This document shows, in pieces, positions 1-7,836 of a stretch of 58,119 nucleotides of DNA. Below the pieces are notes generated by a model, which did not search any database, was not told the origin of the DNA, and worked only from the letters and a program-made list of their open reading frames with translations. The position numbers and the translations under genes are program-made. This DNA is from Sulfuricurvum sp. (lineage in GTDB: Bacteria; Campylobacterota; Campylobacteria; Campylobacterales; Sulfurimonadaceae): NCBI RefSeq assembly GCF_028712165.1, contig NZ_JAQTQR010000005.1, forward strand, positions 1 to 58,119, in the 5' to 3' direction. Within the stretch, counting starts at the first letter, position 1. The number at the start of each line of letters is the position of its first letter.

Positions 1-1
1 G

Positions 2-73
2 AGCGGGAAACGAGGTTCGAACTCGCGACCCCAACCTTGGCAAGGTTGTGCTCTACCACTGAGCTATTCCCGC
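2..73 (-). tRNA. tRNA-Gly (anticodon GCC)
   Basis: Read on the minus strand, the acceptor GCGGGAA (73-67) pairs with TTCCCGC (9-3), and the T-arm carries GTTCGAA. The D-arm reads AGCTCAGTGGTAGAGC and the anticodon loop reads TTGCCAA, giving anticodon GCC for glycine. Base 2 is the discriminator T. Base 1 is a C, so a genomically encoded CCA may continue outside the window. No other tRNA was seen nearby. Confidence 0.95.
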
Positions 74-183
74 ATTGTTTTTGTGGACTGGAAGTATAGC
101 AAAAAAAATATGGCGTGTAAAGAGTTTGGTTTTAATTTTTGCTATTTTTTTTGTGGCATATCTTTTTTAGAGTTCCACTGCGC

Positions 184-189
184 TATAAT
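184..189 (+). promoter_or_regulatory. Putative -10 box of ilvD
   Basis: A perfect TATAAT lies 38 bases upstream of the ilvD start in an AT-rich stretch. No good -35 box is visible, as is common for sigma-70 promoters in Campylobacterota. The placement leaves a leader of about 30 bases that contains the AAGGAAT ribosome site. No leader peptide or attenuator of the kind seen in enteric ilv operons is apparent. Confidence 0.5.
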
Positions 190-227
190 CGCGTCAATTA
201 AAAACTATATTATACTAAAGGAATCCC

Positions 228-1916
228 ATGCGTAGTGATACCATTAAACGTGGATTTGATAAAACCCCTCACCGTAGTTTGCTCCGTGCAACCGGACTTA
301 AAGATGAAGATTTTGATAAACCTTTTATCGGCGTAGCCAACTCCCATATTGATATTATTCCGGGACATTTTTTCCTCCAAGAGTACGGCAGAATCGTCAA
401 AGAGGCAATTCGTGAAGCGGGCGGGGTTCCGTTTGAGTTTAATACCATCGGGGTTGATGACGGAATCGCTATGGGACATGACGGGATGCTTTATTCGCTT
501 CCGAGCCGTGAATTGATCGCTGATTGTATTGAGACAGTGATGAATGCCCATAAACTCGATGGTCTCATCTGTATCCCTAACTGTGACAAGATCGTTCCGG
601 GGATGTTGATGGGTGCGTTGCGTGTTAACGTCCCGACGATTTTTGTTTCCGGTGGACCGATGAAAGCAGGGCATAAAAAAGACGGTACCCCGATCGATTT
701 GGCAACGGCGTTCGAAGCGGTCGGCAAGCATGCTGACGGTAAAATGAGCGATGAAGAGCTGTATGAGATCGAGTGTGAAGCGTGTCCGAGCGGCGGAAGC
801 TGCTCTGGTATGTTTACGGCTAACTCGATGAATACCCTTTGTGAAGCGATGGGGGTTGCCTTGCCGGGGAACGGTACGGTTTTGGCGATGACACCGGAAC
901 GTATCGAGATGGTCAAAACGGCGGCACGCCGTATCGTCGAGATGGTCAAAGATAAAAATGCCGAAAAATGGAATATGCGCAATATTTTGAACGATAAAGC
1001 GATCCATAATGCATTTGTTATTGATATGGCAATGGGGGGAAGTTCCAATACCGTATTGCATTTGTTGAGCATTGCCAAAGAAGCAGAGGTTGATTTTGAT
1101 ATTACCAAGATCAATGAAATCTCTGAAAAAGTAGCCCATATCGCGAAAATATCTCCATCCCTTTCAACGGTTCATATGGACGATATCAACCGTGCCGGCG
1201 GTGTTAATGCCGTTATGAAAGAGGTGAGCCGTCGCGGCGGTGTTCTCGAACTCGATGCAATGACGATTACAGGCGAGACGTTGGGCGAGCGTATCAAAGA
1301 CGCGGTGATCAAAGATACAACGATCATCCATACGAATGAAAATGCCTATTCTCCGGTCGGCGGTCTTTCAATCCTTTTCGGTAATCTTGCCGAAGAGGGA
1401 GCCGTTGTAAAAACAGCGGGAATTACCCCGAATATGCGCAAGTTTAAAGGCTCTGCAGTTTGTTTTAACTCTCAAAACGAAGCCATTGCCGGGATTATGA
1501 GTCATAAAGTCAAAGCGGGTGATGTTGTTGTCATCCGTTACGAAGGGCCAAAAGGCGGACCGGGAATGCAGGAGATGCTTGCACCTACATCCCTCATCAT
1601 GGGTATGGGATTGGGTGAGAGCGTTGCTCTTATCACTGATGGACGTTTTTCCGGTGCAACCCGCGGAGCCTCTATCGGGCATGTCAGCCCTGAAGCGGCT
1701 GAGGGTGGTCTGATTGCTTTGATCGAAGACGGTGATGAGATCGAACTCGATGTTGATTCTCATCTTTTACAACTCAATGTGAGCTATGAAGTTCTCGAAC
1801 AACGACGACTCCATTGGAAACCGGTCAAAAAAGAGATTACGTCCAAATGGCTCAAACGCTACAGCCTTCTCGTCTCAAATGCTTCTAACGGTGCTGCTTT
1901 AAAAACAGAACTATAA
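228..1916 (+). CDS. ilvD: Dihydroxy-acid dehydratase
   Basis: Cytoplasmic iron-sulfur enzyme that dehydrates 2,3-dihydroxy-isovalerate and its methylvalerate homologue in valine, leucine and isoleucine synthesis. The 562 residues are full length. CIPNCDK (about 115-121) and [12 protein letters not shown] (about 183-194) hold cluster and metal ligands, and VDDGIAMGH (about 76) holds the metal-binding Asp. Near residue 47 the protein has PGH, as in E. coli IlvD, where [2Fe-2S] homologues have a Cys; this suggests the oxygen-sensitive [4Fe-4S] class, which would suit a microaerophile (inference). The ATG follows AAGGAAT by 3 bases. It is monocistronic, with no other ilv genes adjacent. Confidence 0.96.
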   Translation: MRSDTIKRGFDKTPHRSLLRATGLKDEDFDKPFIGVANSHIDIIPGHFFLQEYGRIVKEAIREAGGVPFEFNTIGVDDGIAMGHDGMLYSLPSRELIADCIETVMNAHKLDGLICIPNCDKIVPGMLMGALRVNVPTIFVSGGPMKAGHKKDGTPIDLATAFEAVGKHADGKMSDEELYEIECEACPSGGSCSGMFTANSMNTLCEAMGVALPGNGTVLAMTPERIEMVKTAARRIVEMVKDKNAEKWNMRNILNDKAIHNAFVIDMAMGGSSNTVLHLLSIAKEAEVDFDITKINEISEKVAHIAKISPSLSTVHMDDINRAGGVNAVMKEVSRRGGVLELDAMTITGETLGERIKDAVIKDTTIIHTNENAYSPVGGLSILFGNLAEEGAVVKTAGITPNMRKFKGSAVCFNSQNEAIAGIMSHKVKAGDVVVIRYEGPKGGPGMQEMLAPTSLIMGMGLGESVALITDGRFSGATRGASIGHVSPEAAEGGLIALIEDGDEIELDVDSHLLQLNVSYEVLEQRRLHWKPVKKEITSKWLKRYSLLVSNASNGAALKTEL

Positions 1917-1938
1917 ATCTCTTTTCTGTCACCAAATC

Positions 1939-1956
1939 GTAATCCTTCGGGGTTAC
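1939..1956 (+). terminator. UUCG-capped hairpin between ilvD and the phosphoesterase gene
   Basis: GTAATCC (1939-1945) pairs with GGGTTAC (1950-1956) around a TTCG loop, giving C(UUCG)G, a very stable tetraloop. No long T-run follows, so it may be a weak ilvD terminator. It could also be a hairpin affecting translation of the next gene, which starts 10 bases later; the only Shine-Dalgarno-like GGGG lies inside the stem. Confidence 0.4.
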
Positions 1957-1965
1957 ACTTTCTTC

Positions 1966-2718
1966 ATGAATGAATCATTACGTTACCGAAGTGTGTTTAT
2001 CTCTGACCTCCATTTGGGAACTCGCGACGCTCAATCGGATCATCTTTTAGACTTTATCCGTGACGTTGAGTGTGAAAATCTCTATCTTGTGGGTGATATT
2101 ATCGATGGCTGGGAACTTCGCCGTAATTGGCGCTGGAGTCAAGCACAATCCGATGTCCTCCAAAAAATCCTCCGAAAAGCCAGAAAAGGGACGAAAGTCT
2201 ATTATATCATCGGCAATCATGATGAGTTTTTACGCCCATTTTTACCAATGGTGATGGGGGATAATATTACCATCGCACATGAAAAAATCCATTACGGTGT
2301 GAACGGAAAACGCTATTTGGTCGTTCACGGTGATATGTTTGATGCGGTAACAATGACGAAAAAATGGGTTGCCCATCTAGGGGATCGATGTTATCTTTTT
2401 ATGTTGAGACTGAATCGCCCGATCAATACGGTACGCCGATGGTTCGGAATATATCATTATTGGTCGCTCTCTAAAATGGCCAAACAAAGTGTCAAGCAGG
2501 CTGTCAGCTTTATTACCGATTATGAAGATGTTCTCTCGTCTCATGCGGATGAAAAGGGGTTTGACGGTGTCATTTGCGGACATATCCACCATGCCGAGAT
2601 GCGAATCATAAATGATATCGAATATCTCAATTGCGGAGATTGGGTGGAATCGTGTACGGCGATTGTCGAGCATCATGACGGGAGGTTTGAGATTTATGAA
2701 CACCACAAAAACGGTTAG
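1966..2718 (+). CDS. LpxH-like UDP-2,3-diacylglucosamine diphosphatase family metallophosphoesterase
   Basis: Calcineurin-like phosphoesterase of the LpxH group (COG2908-like). The dimetal motifs occur in order: SDLHLG (about 13-18), VGDIIDGW (about 42-49), GNHDE (about 83-87), VVHGDMFD (about 123) and GHIHHAEM (about 206-213). The family removes UMP from UDP-2,3-diacylglucosamine in lipid A synthesis, but some members act on other substrates, so the exact reaction is inferred. At 250 residues the length is typical. There is no clear ribosome site before the ATG, only a hairpin. The 3' end overlaps the next gene by 23 bases, suggesting translational coupling. Confidence 0.82.
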   Translation: MNESLRYRSVFISDLHLGTRDAQSDHLLDFIRDVECENLYLVGDIIDGWELRRNWRWSQAQSDVLQKILRKARKGTKVYYIIGNHDEFLRPFLPMVMGDNITIAHEKIHYGVNGKRYLVVHGDMFDAVTMTKKWVAHLGDRCYLFMLRLNRPINTVRRWFGIYHYWSLSKMAKQSVKQAVSFITDYEDVLSSHADEKGFDGVICGHIHHAEMRIINDIEYLNCGDWVESCTAIVEHHDGRFEIYEHHKNG

Positions 2719-3220
2719 TATTATCTTCTACAAAGGCCCGGGAACGTTGGGGGAAAAGCTGGTGCGTCTCTGGACGTCCAGCCCCTATGCACACTGTGAA
2801 TTCGGGCGGAGTGACGGCTTGTACCATTCCAATGACCGCTTTCGCTTTATATCCCGTACTCACACGCTGGAGATTGATCCTCTGGATTGGGAAGTTTGTG
2901 AGATCGAATTGCCCAGTGAAATCATTGAGAGGGTCGAGCGTCGGCAACTGCGTAAAAACGGGACAAAGTACGACTGGATCGGAATCATTTTTTCACAGAT
3001 TTTTCGATTGGGGTATCACGACAAAAAGCGGTGGTTTTGTTCCAAAAGCAATGCGGATGATTTAGCGTATGCGTATCGGTTGATGCAGCGGAGTAAAAAA
3101 GAGCAATATGGTTCGTATGTGGAGCGTTTTAGTGTCTTCGGTGAAATGTCACCGCAGAATTTTTCTCCAAAACAGCTTTATTCCGTGATTCAGAATATTA
3201 TTCATTCTCATATGTATTGA
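2696..3220 (+). CDS. Predicted permuted papain-like (YiiX/NlpC-P60 superfamily) cysteine hydrolase
   Basis: A 174-residue cytoplasmic-looking protein without signal peptide. The start at 2696 is chosen because GGAGG lies 10 bases upstream; a longer reading frame begins at 2612 but lacks this. The order of putative catalytic residues, His first in SSPYAHCEFG (His33) and Cys late in WFCSKSNADDL (Cys115), is the circularly permuted arrangement of YaeF/YiiX-type papain-like enzymes. These are thought to cleave amide or ester bonds in lipids or peptides. The overlap with the LpxH-like gene suggests a shared role, perhaps with lipid substrates (inference). The last 23 bases overlap the convergent cyclase gene. 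Confidence 0.55.
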   Translation: MNTTKTVSIIFYKGPGTLGEKLVRLWTSSPYAHCEFGRSDGLYHSNDRFRFISRTHTLEIDPLDWEVCEIELPSEIIERVERRQLRKNGTKYDWIGIIFSQIFRLGYHDKKRWFCSKSNADDLAYAYRLMQRSKKEQYGSYVERFSVFGEMSPQNFSPKQLYSVIQNIIHSHMY

Positions 3221-4301
3221 CACATATGCAGTTTTTACCGCTTTTTTTTGCTTTGTAGAGGGCACTGTCAGCGCGGTCGACAATCATCTCTGTATCGGTA
3301 TTTTGACAGCTTTGAACGATTCCGAAACTGCAGGTAACTTTTGTATTATGGGGATAGTCGGTTTCTTCAACTGTTTGACGCAATTTTTCGGCAATAGCCG
3401 CCGCTTCTTCACTCAATGTATTCGGTAAAAGGATAAGAAATTCTTCCCCTCCCCATCGGCTGATATGGTCGGTTTTGCGCAATACACGCTTGGCAATATC
3501 GGAAATAAATATCAACACCTGATCGCCTACATTGTGCCCATGATGATCGTTGATGAGTTTAAAATCATCAATATCAAATAGGATAAGCGAAAAGGGAGTG
3601 TTATAGCGGTTGCTTAGATCGATATGCTCTTGGAGCAGCTCATTCATACGGCGTCGATTATATAACTCGGTAAGGGAGTCCGTAGCAGAGAGACGGTGGA
3701 GCTCTTCGAGGTATTTTGCCTCGTTCTCACGTGTAAGAGCCAATTCCATATTGGAACGATAGAGAGTTTCTTCATACAGATAAACAACATATGTTAAAAC
3801 ACTGGAAGCCAAACTGAAGCGTATGAAGCTATGGAGATTCCACGTCCCATTATCCCATACGCCTATACCGATATAGGCAAGGATAAAAAGAATGGCATAA
3901 AAAAGTACAACAACAAAACCTCCCCGTTTGTGTCCCATCAATGTAATGACAAAAATAGGGAAAAAGATGGTCCAAATCAATCCAAAATCGTGATTTTGGT
4001 TGCTAAGGGCATATGAGATAAAAAAGAAAAAGAGGGTTGCCGTTCCGACAATGACAGCACGATTTATTTTTTTGTTGCGTTGCAAATCGATTAATGCGAT
4101 AAAGGATGCGATCGCAGAAATCCCATCCAATATACCGATGATCGGAGAATTAAAAAAGATCGGATTGACGTACGAAAAGATGATAAAAATAATAGTTTCG
4201 ATGAATAAAAAAGCATTGCTCATCATTAGTGCCCGCCGCTTCGTCAAATCTGTTACAACGATGCCGGCGGTTAAAAAATGATAAACATATTCTTTTAACA
4301 C
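3198..4301 (-). CDS. Membrane-bound GGDEF diguanylate cyclase
   Basis: Predicted to make cyclic di-GMP from two GTP. Residues 1-180 hold about six hydrophobic segments with no recognised sensor motif, and a short helix leads into a GGDEF domain (about 205-365). The active-site motif is GGEEF (284-288). RKTD (275-278) sits five residues upstream as a product-inhibition I-site, so the enzyme should be active and feedback-controlled. The start is GTG at 4301 with AGAGG 8 bases upstream; the nearby ATG at 4305 is in another frame. It is a single gene on the minus strand. Confidence 0.88.
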   Translation of the reverse strand: MLKEYVYHFLTAGIVVTDLTKRRALMMSNAFLFIETIIFIIFSYVNPIFFNSPIIGILDGISAIASFIALIDLQRNKKINRAVIVGTATLFFFFISYALSNQNHDFGLIWTIFFPIFVITLMGHKRGGFVVVLFYAILFILAYIGIGVWDNGTWNLHSFIRFSLASSVLTYVVYLYEETLYRSNMELALTRENEAKYLEELHRLSATDSLTELYNRRRMNELLQEHIDLSNRYNTPFSLILFDIDDFKLINDHHGHNVGDQVLIFISDIAKRVLRKTDHISRWGGEEFLILLPNTLSEEAAAIAEKLRQTVEETDYPHNTKVTCSFGIVQSCQNTDTEMIVDRADSALYKAKKSGKNCICVNTYENE

Positions 4302-4358
4302 CCATTAACCTCTTTTGTGCTTGTGGCTTATTGTATAAACTTATAGCTAAAATCTACA

Positions 4359-6137
4359 TCAATCCATCGGAGTATATTCGGGAACGATTTTTTGCAGAAG
4401 CATTTTAGGCTCTGAACTCTCGGTGAGAAGAGCAATTTGCGATTTTAGTTGATCAATATCGTAGTGTGTTGTCCCTGCAATGAGAATGGAATCAAAAGCC
4501 GTTTTTTGCTCACTTTCATCGATCAATAACTCCTCAAAGAGTTTTTCTCCGTTTCGCAGACCTGTGGTGACAATCTCGATCGGATGGGTTGCGTAAAGAC
4601 GTATCATGGTATGGGCAAGATCAATGATTTTAACGGGATTTCCCATATCCAGAATAAAGAGTTCTCCGCCTCTGGCAATCGAAGCAGCCTGCAGAACAAG
4701 CTGACACGCTTCGCTGATGAGCATAAAATAGCGCTCGACATCCGGATGCGTTATTGTAATTGGACCGCCGGACTCGATTTGGGATTTGAATTTCGGTATG
4801 ACGCTTCCGCTGGAGCCCAAAACGTTTCCGAAGCGGACAGCGACGATTTCGCTGTTGTGAGGATCGACGTTTTGGGCATAGAGTTCGACAATTCGCTTTG
4901 TAGCACCCATCACATTAGTAGGTCGTACCGCTTTATCGGTAGAGATAATGACAATTTTCGGGACATTAAATTTAATGGCACTGTCAATCACATTTTGGCT
5001 GCCGATGATATTGTTCATGATCGCAGCATTGATGTTGGCTTCGCACAGCGGTACATGTTTATAGGCCGCGGCATGGATAAGAATATCGGGATTCACGTCT
5101 TTAATAATGCTTTCAAGGGTTGAGCGTTCCAGAATATTGCACAATCGTAAAGTGGCTGAGGGAAGTATCTCTCCGATCTGGTAGAGATTGTATTCGCTGT
5201 GATCGATCAAAATCAGATTTACTGCTCCGAATCGGTGACATTGGATCGCGATTTCGCTTCCGATACTCCCGCCTGCACCGGTGATCAAGACGGTTTTGCC
5301 GCGAATAAAGTCTCTGATAGTTCCGGTATTGAGATCTTTGGGATGGCGGGCGAGAAGCTCTTCGATCGAGAGGGCTTCGATACGATTGTGGGCATCATCC
5401 AGTAAACGTGAACGTTTGATTTCACGTACCCCTGCATCACTGAGGACCTGATAGGCTTCACGCAAATAGTCATTCGGCAATGAGCCGTCAATGATTGCAG
5501 CGGTGATCGATTTCGATCCGATGAGTGCAGGTATATCGTCTATCCCGAATATTTTTATGTTGTTGAGATAGGAGCCGATCATATTGTGGTTTTTTTCTTG
5601 GAGTACAATGATCCCCAGCGGATAGTATTCGCTGGAATCTTCCAACATACTTTTAATCAGATTGGCACTATTAGGAGAAACTCCGATAAGCAAAGTAGGT
5701 TTCAGATCGGAACGAGGCGCACCGATTTCGAGGATGGAACGTTTTAAGAGGCGAAGACCTCCTAAAAAAATAAAGGAAAGCAAAAGATCGATAACGATGA
5801 CACTTCTGGGAAACGGAAAAAACAAGGTAGGGAATCCGGTATGGATCAGTGCAAAAATCCCATACGTGACAAGATGGGCAAAAAACAGATTTTTGGCCTC
5901 TTGCAAGCCGTAAAAACGCCAGATTATCGTATAGTTTTTAAACCAATGGATAAAAAACAATTTAATCGAAATCAAGGTTACCGCAACCCAGAAAAACGGA
6001 ACTAAAAACGGATCCGGTATATCAAAGTTGAACCGTAGAAGATAAGAGACATAAAGACTTATGAGAGATAAAAAAATATCGGAAACGAGAAAAAAAGCGA
6101 TCCGTTTGGCATTGCTCGGACGGAGCCATCCGATCAT
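4359..6137 (-). CDS. pglF: Membrane UDP-GlcNAc 4,6-dehydratase, PglF/WbpM type
   Basis: Starts bacillosamine-type sugar synthesis by converting UDP-GlcNAc to the 4-keto-6-deoxy sugar. The N-terminus has about four membrane helices (10-130), then a CoA-binding-like Rossmann region (about 145-240). The catalytic extended SDR domain contains GAGGSIGSE (287-295), AAYKHVPL (about 357-364) and STDKAV (399-404), followed by MGATK. These are the hallmarks of the large PglF/WbpM/FlaA1 dehydratases, in which Asp-Lys with a Met replaces the usual Tyr. At 592 residues it is full length. Its ATG overlaps the stop of the aminotransferase gene (ATGA). It is the last gene of the glycan operon. Confidence 0.9.
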   Translation of the reverse strand: MIGWLRPSNAKRIAFFLVSDIFLSLISLYVSYLLRFNFDIPDPFLVPFFWVAVTLISIKLFFIHWFKNYTIIWRFYGLQEAKNLFFAHLVTYGIFALIHTGFPTLFFPFPRSVIVIDLLLSFIFLGGLRLLKRSILEIGAPRSDLKPTLLIGVSPNSANLIKSMLEDSSEYYPLGIIVLQEKNHNMIGSYLNNIKIFGIDDIPALIGSKSITAAIIDGSLPNDYLREAYQVLSDAGVREIKRSRLLDDAHNRIEALSIEELLARHPKDLNTGTIRDFIRGKTVLITGAGGSIGSEIAIQCHRFGAVNLILIDHSEYNLYQIGEILPSATLRLCNILERSTLESIIKDVNPDILIHAAAYKHVPLCEANINAAIMNNIIGSQNVIDSAIKFNVPKIVIISTDKAVRPTNVMGATKRIVELYAQNVDPHNSEIVAVRFGNVLGSSGSVIPKFKSQIESGGPITITHPDVERYFMLISEACQLVLQAASIARGGELFILDMGNPVKIIDLAHTMIRLYATHPIEIVTTGLRNGEKLFEELLIDESEQKTAFDSILIAGTTHYDIDQLKSQIALLTESSEPKMLLQKIVPEYTPMD

Positions 6138-7243
6138 CGTAGAGCCTTTTTAAGGATGTCACAGACGCGATCGACATCGTTACGATTCATTTGGGTTCCG
6201 CTTGGGAGACAAAGCCCTTTTTCAAAAAGACTTTGGGCTGTGCCGTTTTGGAAACAAAGTGAATCTTTGAAGAGCGGTTGCATGTGCATCGGTTTCCAAA
6301 GAGGGCGACTCTCTATGTTTTCTTCTTCGAGAGCAAGGCGGATACGGGTCGGATCAGAGTGCTCGAATGTGAGTGTGGTAAGCCACCGATTTCCTTGTGT
6401 ATTTGAGAGTTCCGGCATAAAGGTTATCTCTTCGATAGGTTCCAAAACTTCTCGATACCACTCAAAAATCTGCCGTCTGGCCGCTATTCGCTCCTGCAAG
6501 ACTTCCATTTGTGCTACGCCGATAGCGGCTAAAATATTGCTCATTCGGTAATTGTACCCGTAGTCGGTATGCTCATAATGGGGTGCATCGTCGCGGGCTT
6601 GGGTTGAATAAAAACGGGCTTTGTCGATGAGTTCTTTATTTTTCGAGATCAGCATCCCTCCGCCGGAGGTAGTGAGTATTTTGTTTCCGTTGAAACTGTA
6701 GATGCCGAAGGTTCCAAATGTTCCGGTTTGTTGATTATTATAGGTGGCTCCCAGACTTTCGGCAGCATCTTCGATAATAGGAATGCCGTAATGGGCGCAA
6801 AGTGCAATGATTTTTTCCAAATCGGCACATTGTCCGTAGAGATGGGCGAGAATGAGTGCTTTCGGTTTTAGCGGCGATTCGATTATGGCTTTTTCAAGAA
6901 GGGCAGGATCGAGATTCCAGCTCACAGAATCGCTGTCTATAAAAACAGGAGTCGCATTTTGATAGAGAATCGGTGCGACTCCGCCGATAAACGTAAAGGA
7001 TGAGGTTAAAACGATATCGCCTGCTCCTACTCCGAGAATGCGCAGGGCCAAATGCAATGCCGCAGTAGCACTGCTGAGTGCAAGTGCATGCGGGGTAAGA
7101 GTTAGATCACGGATGCTTTGCTCAAACCGCTCAACCATTGGCCCAAGCGGAGCGATGTAGTTGCTCTCAAACGCTTCGGCAATATAGATTTGTTCTTTTC
7201 CGCTCATATGCGGAGGGGAGAGAAAAAGGCGCTGCTGATTCAT
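6134..7243 (-). CDS. pglE: PLP-dependent sugar aminotransferase, PglE type
   Basis: DegT/DnrJ/EryC1-family enzyme predicted to aminate the 4-keto product of PglF. It has 369 residues, with the PLP lysine in FNGNKILTTSGGGM (Lys188) and IIEDAAESLG (about 156-165) holding the cofactor-pyridine Asp. The start at 7243 is chosen because GGAGA precedes it and the protein aligns naturally from MNQQRLFLSPP; an upstream extension to 7333 would overlap pglC by 94 bases. The gene sits between pglC and pglF, as expected for a bacillosamine module. Its start overlaps the end of pglC by four bases. Confidence 0.88.
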   Translation of the reverse strand: MNQQRLFLSPPHMSGKEQIYIAEAFESNYIAPLGPMVERFEQSIRDLTLTPHALALSSATAALHLALRILGVGAGDIVLTSSFTFIGGVAPILYQNATPVFIDSDSVSWNLDPALLEKAIIESPLKPKALILAHLYGQCADLEKIIALCAHYGIPIIEDAAESLGATYNNQQTGTFGTFGIYSFNGNKILTTSGGGMLISKNKELIDKARFYSTQARDDAPHYEHTDYGYNYRMSNILAAIGVAQMEVLQERIAARRQIFEWYREVLEPIEEITFMPELSNTQGNRWLTTLTFEHSDPTRIRLALEEENIESRPLWKPMHMQPLFKDSLCFQNGTAQSLFEKGLCLPSGTQMNRNDVDRVCDILKKALR

Positions 7244-7836
7244 TTTGATAGTGTTCTCCAAAGATAAATAAGATCGGTCCAAAATGTCCATTCTTCCAAA
7301 TATTGACGATTTATACGGACTTTGTCCGGCCAAATAATTTCATTATTGTACTGTTTTGGATCTTTTTGTGCTGCTAACAATGCTTCTTCATTTTTATATT
7401 TGAGTGTTGCAGGCCCTGTAATTCCAGGGCGTAGGGTTAAAATAGAGGTATTGTCTCCACTGAGTTTGTCTGCGTAGCCAGGCACATCCGGACGAGGACC
7501 TACTAAACTCATGTCCCCGATTAAAACATTAATGAGTTGTGGCAGTTCATCAATTTTAGTTCGTCGGAATAGGGCTCCGCTTACTGTGATACGAGGATCG
7601 TCAGCTGTCGTAATGGTTGTTGTTAATGTTTTGCTTTGGTGCATTGTTTTGATCTTAAAGAGAGAAAAAAGGCGTCCGTCTTTGCCCACCCGTTTTTGAA
7701 CAAAAAAACCGTTACTGCGTGTTTCAATCGTCGCAATTATGAAAGCAATCACAATTAGCCACCATACTAAAATTAACCCGCACAAAGAGGCAACGATATC
7801 AAACACGCGTTTAAGAAATCGTTGTCTAAGAGTCAT
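7240..7836 (-). CDS. pglC: Initiating phosphoglycosyl transferase, PglC type
   Basis: Small monotopic phosphoglycosyl transferase (198 residues) that moves a phospho-sugar, probably a diacetylated bacillosamine-type sugar, from UDP to undecaprenyl phosphate at the inner face of the membrane. There is one hydrophobic re-entrant helix (about 10-35), then FKIKTM (about 60-65). The catalytic Asp-Glu lies in KIDELPQ (Asp96, Glu97) and is followed by MSLVGPRPDVP. Its size matches PglC, not the larger WbaP/WsaP-type enzymes with extra membrane domains. The ATG shares a base with the pglB stop, so the two are translationally coupled. Confidence 0.9.
   Translation of the reverse strand: MTLRQRFLKRVFDIVASLCGLILVWWLIVIAFIIATIETRSNGFFVQKRVGKDGRLFSLFKIKTMHQSKTLTTTITTADDPRITVSGALFRRTKIDELPQLINVLIGDMSLVGPRPDVPGYADKLSGDNTSILTLRPGITGPATLKYKNEEALLAAQKDPKQYNNEIIWPDKVRINRQYLEEWTFWTDLIYLWRTLSK

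Noticed and set aside
210-1139. Long minus-strand open frames (309 and 207 codons) opposite ilvD
   Set aside because: They are shadows of ilvD: no ribosome site, no family resemblance, and low-complexity runs such as FRCHRQNR that mirror ilvD codons.
4584-5123. 179-codon plus-strand frame opposite pglF
   Set aside because: Antisense to the conserved SDR domain of pglF; composition and lack of a start signal mark it as a shadow.
7244-7333. N-terminal extension of the PglE-like protein
   Set aside because: It overlaps pglC by about 90 bases, has no ribosome site, and is not part of the aminotransferase fold.
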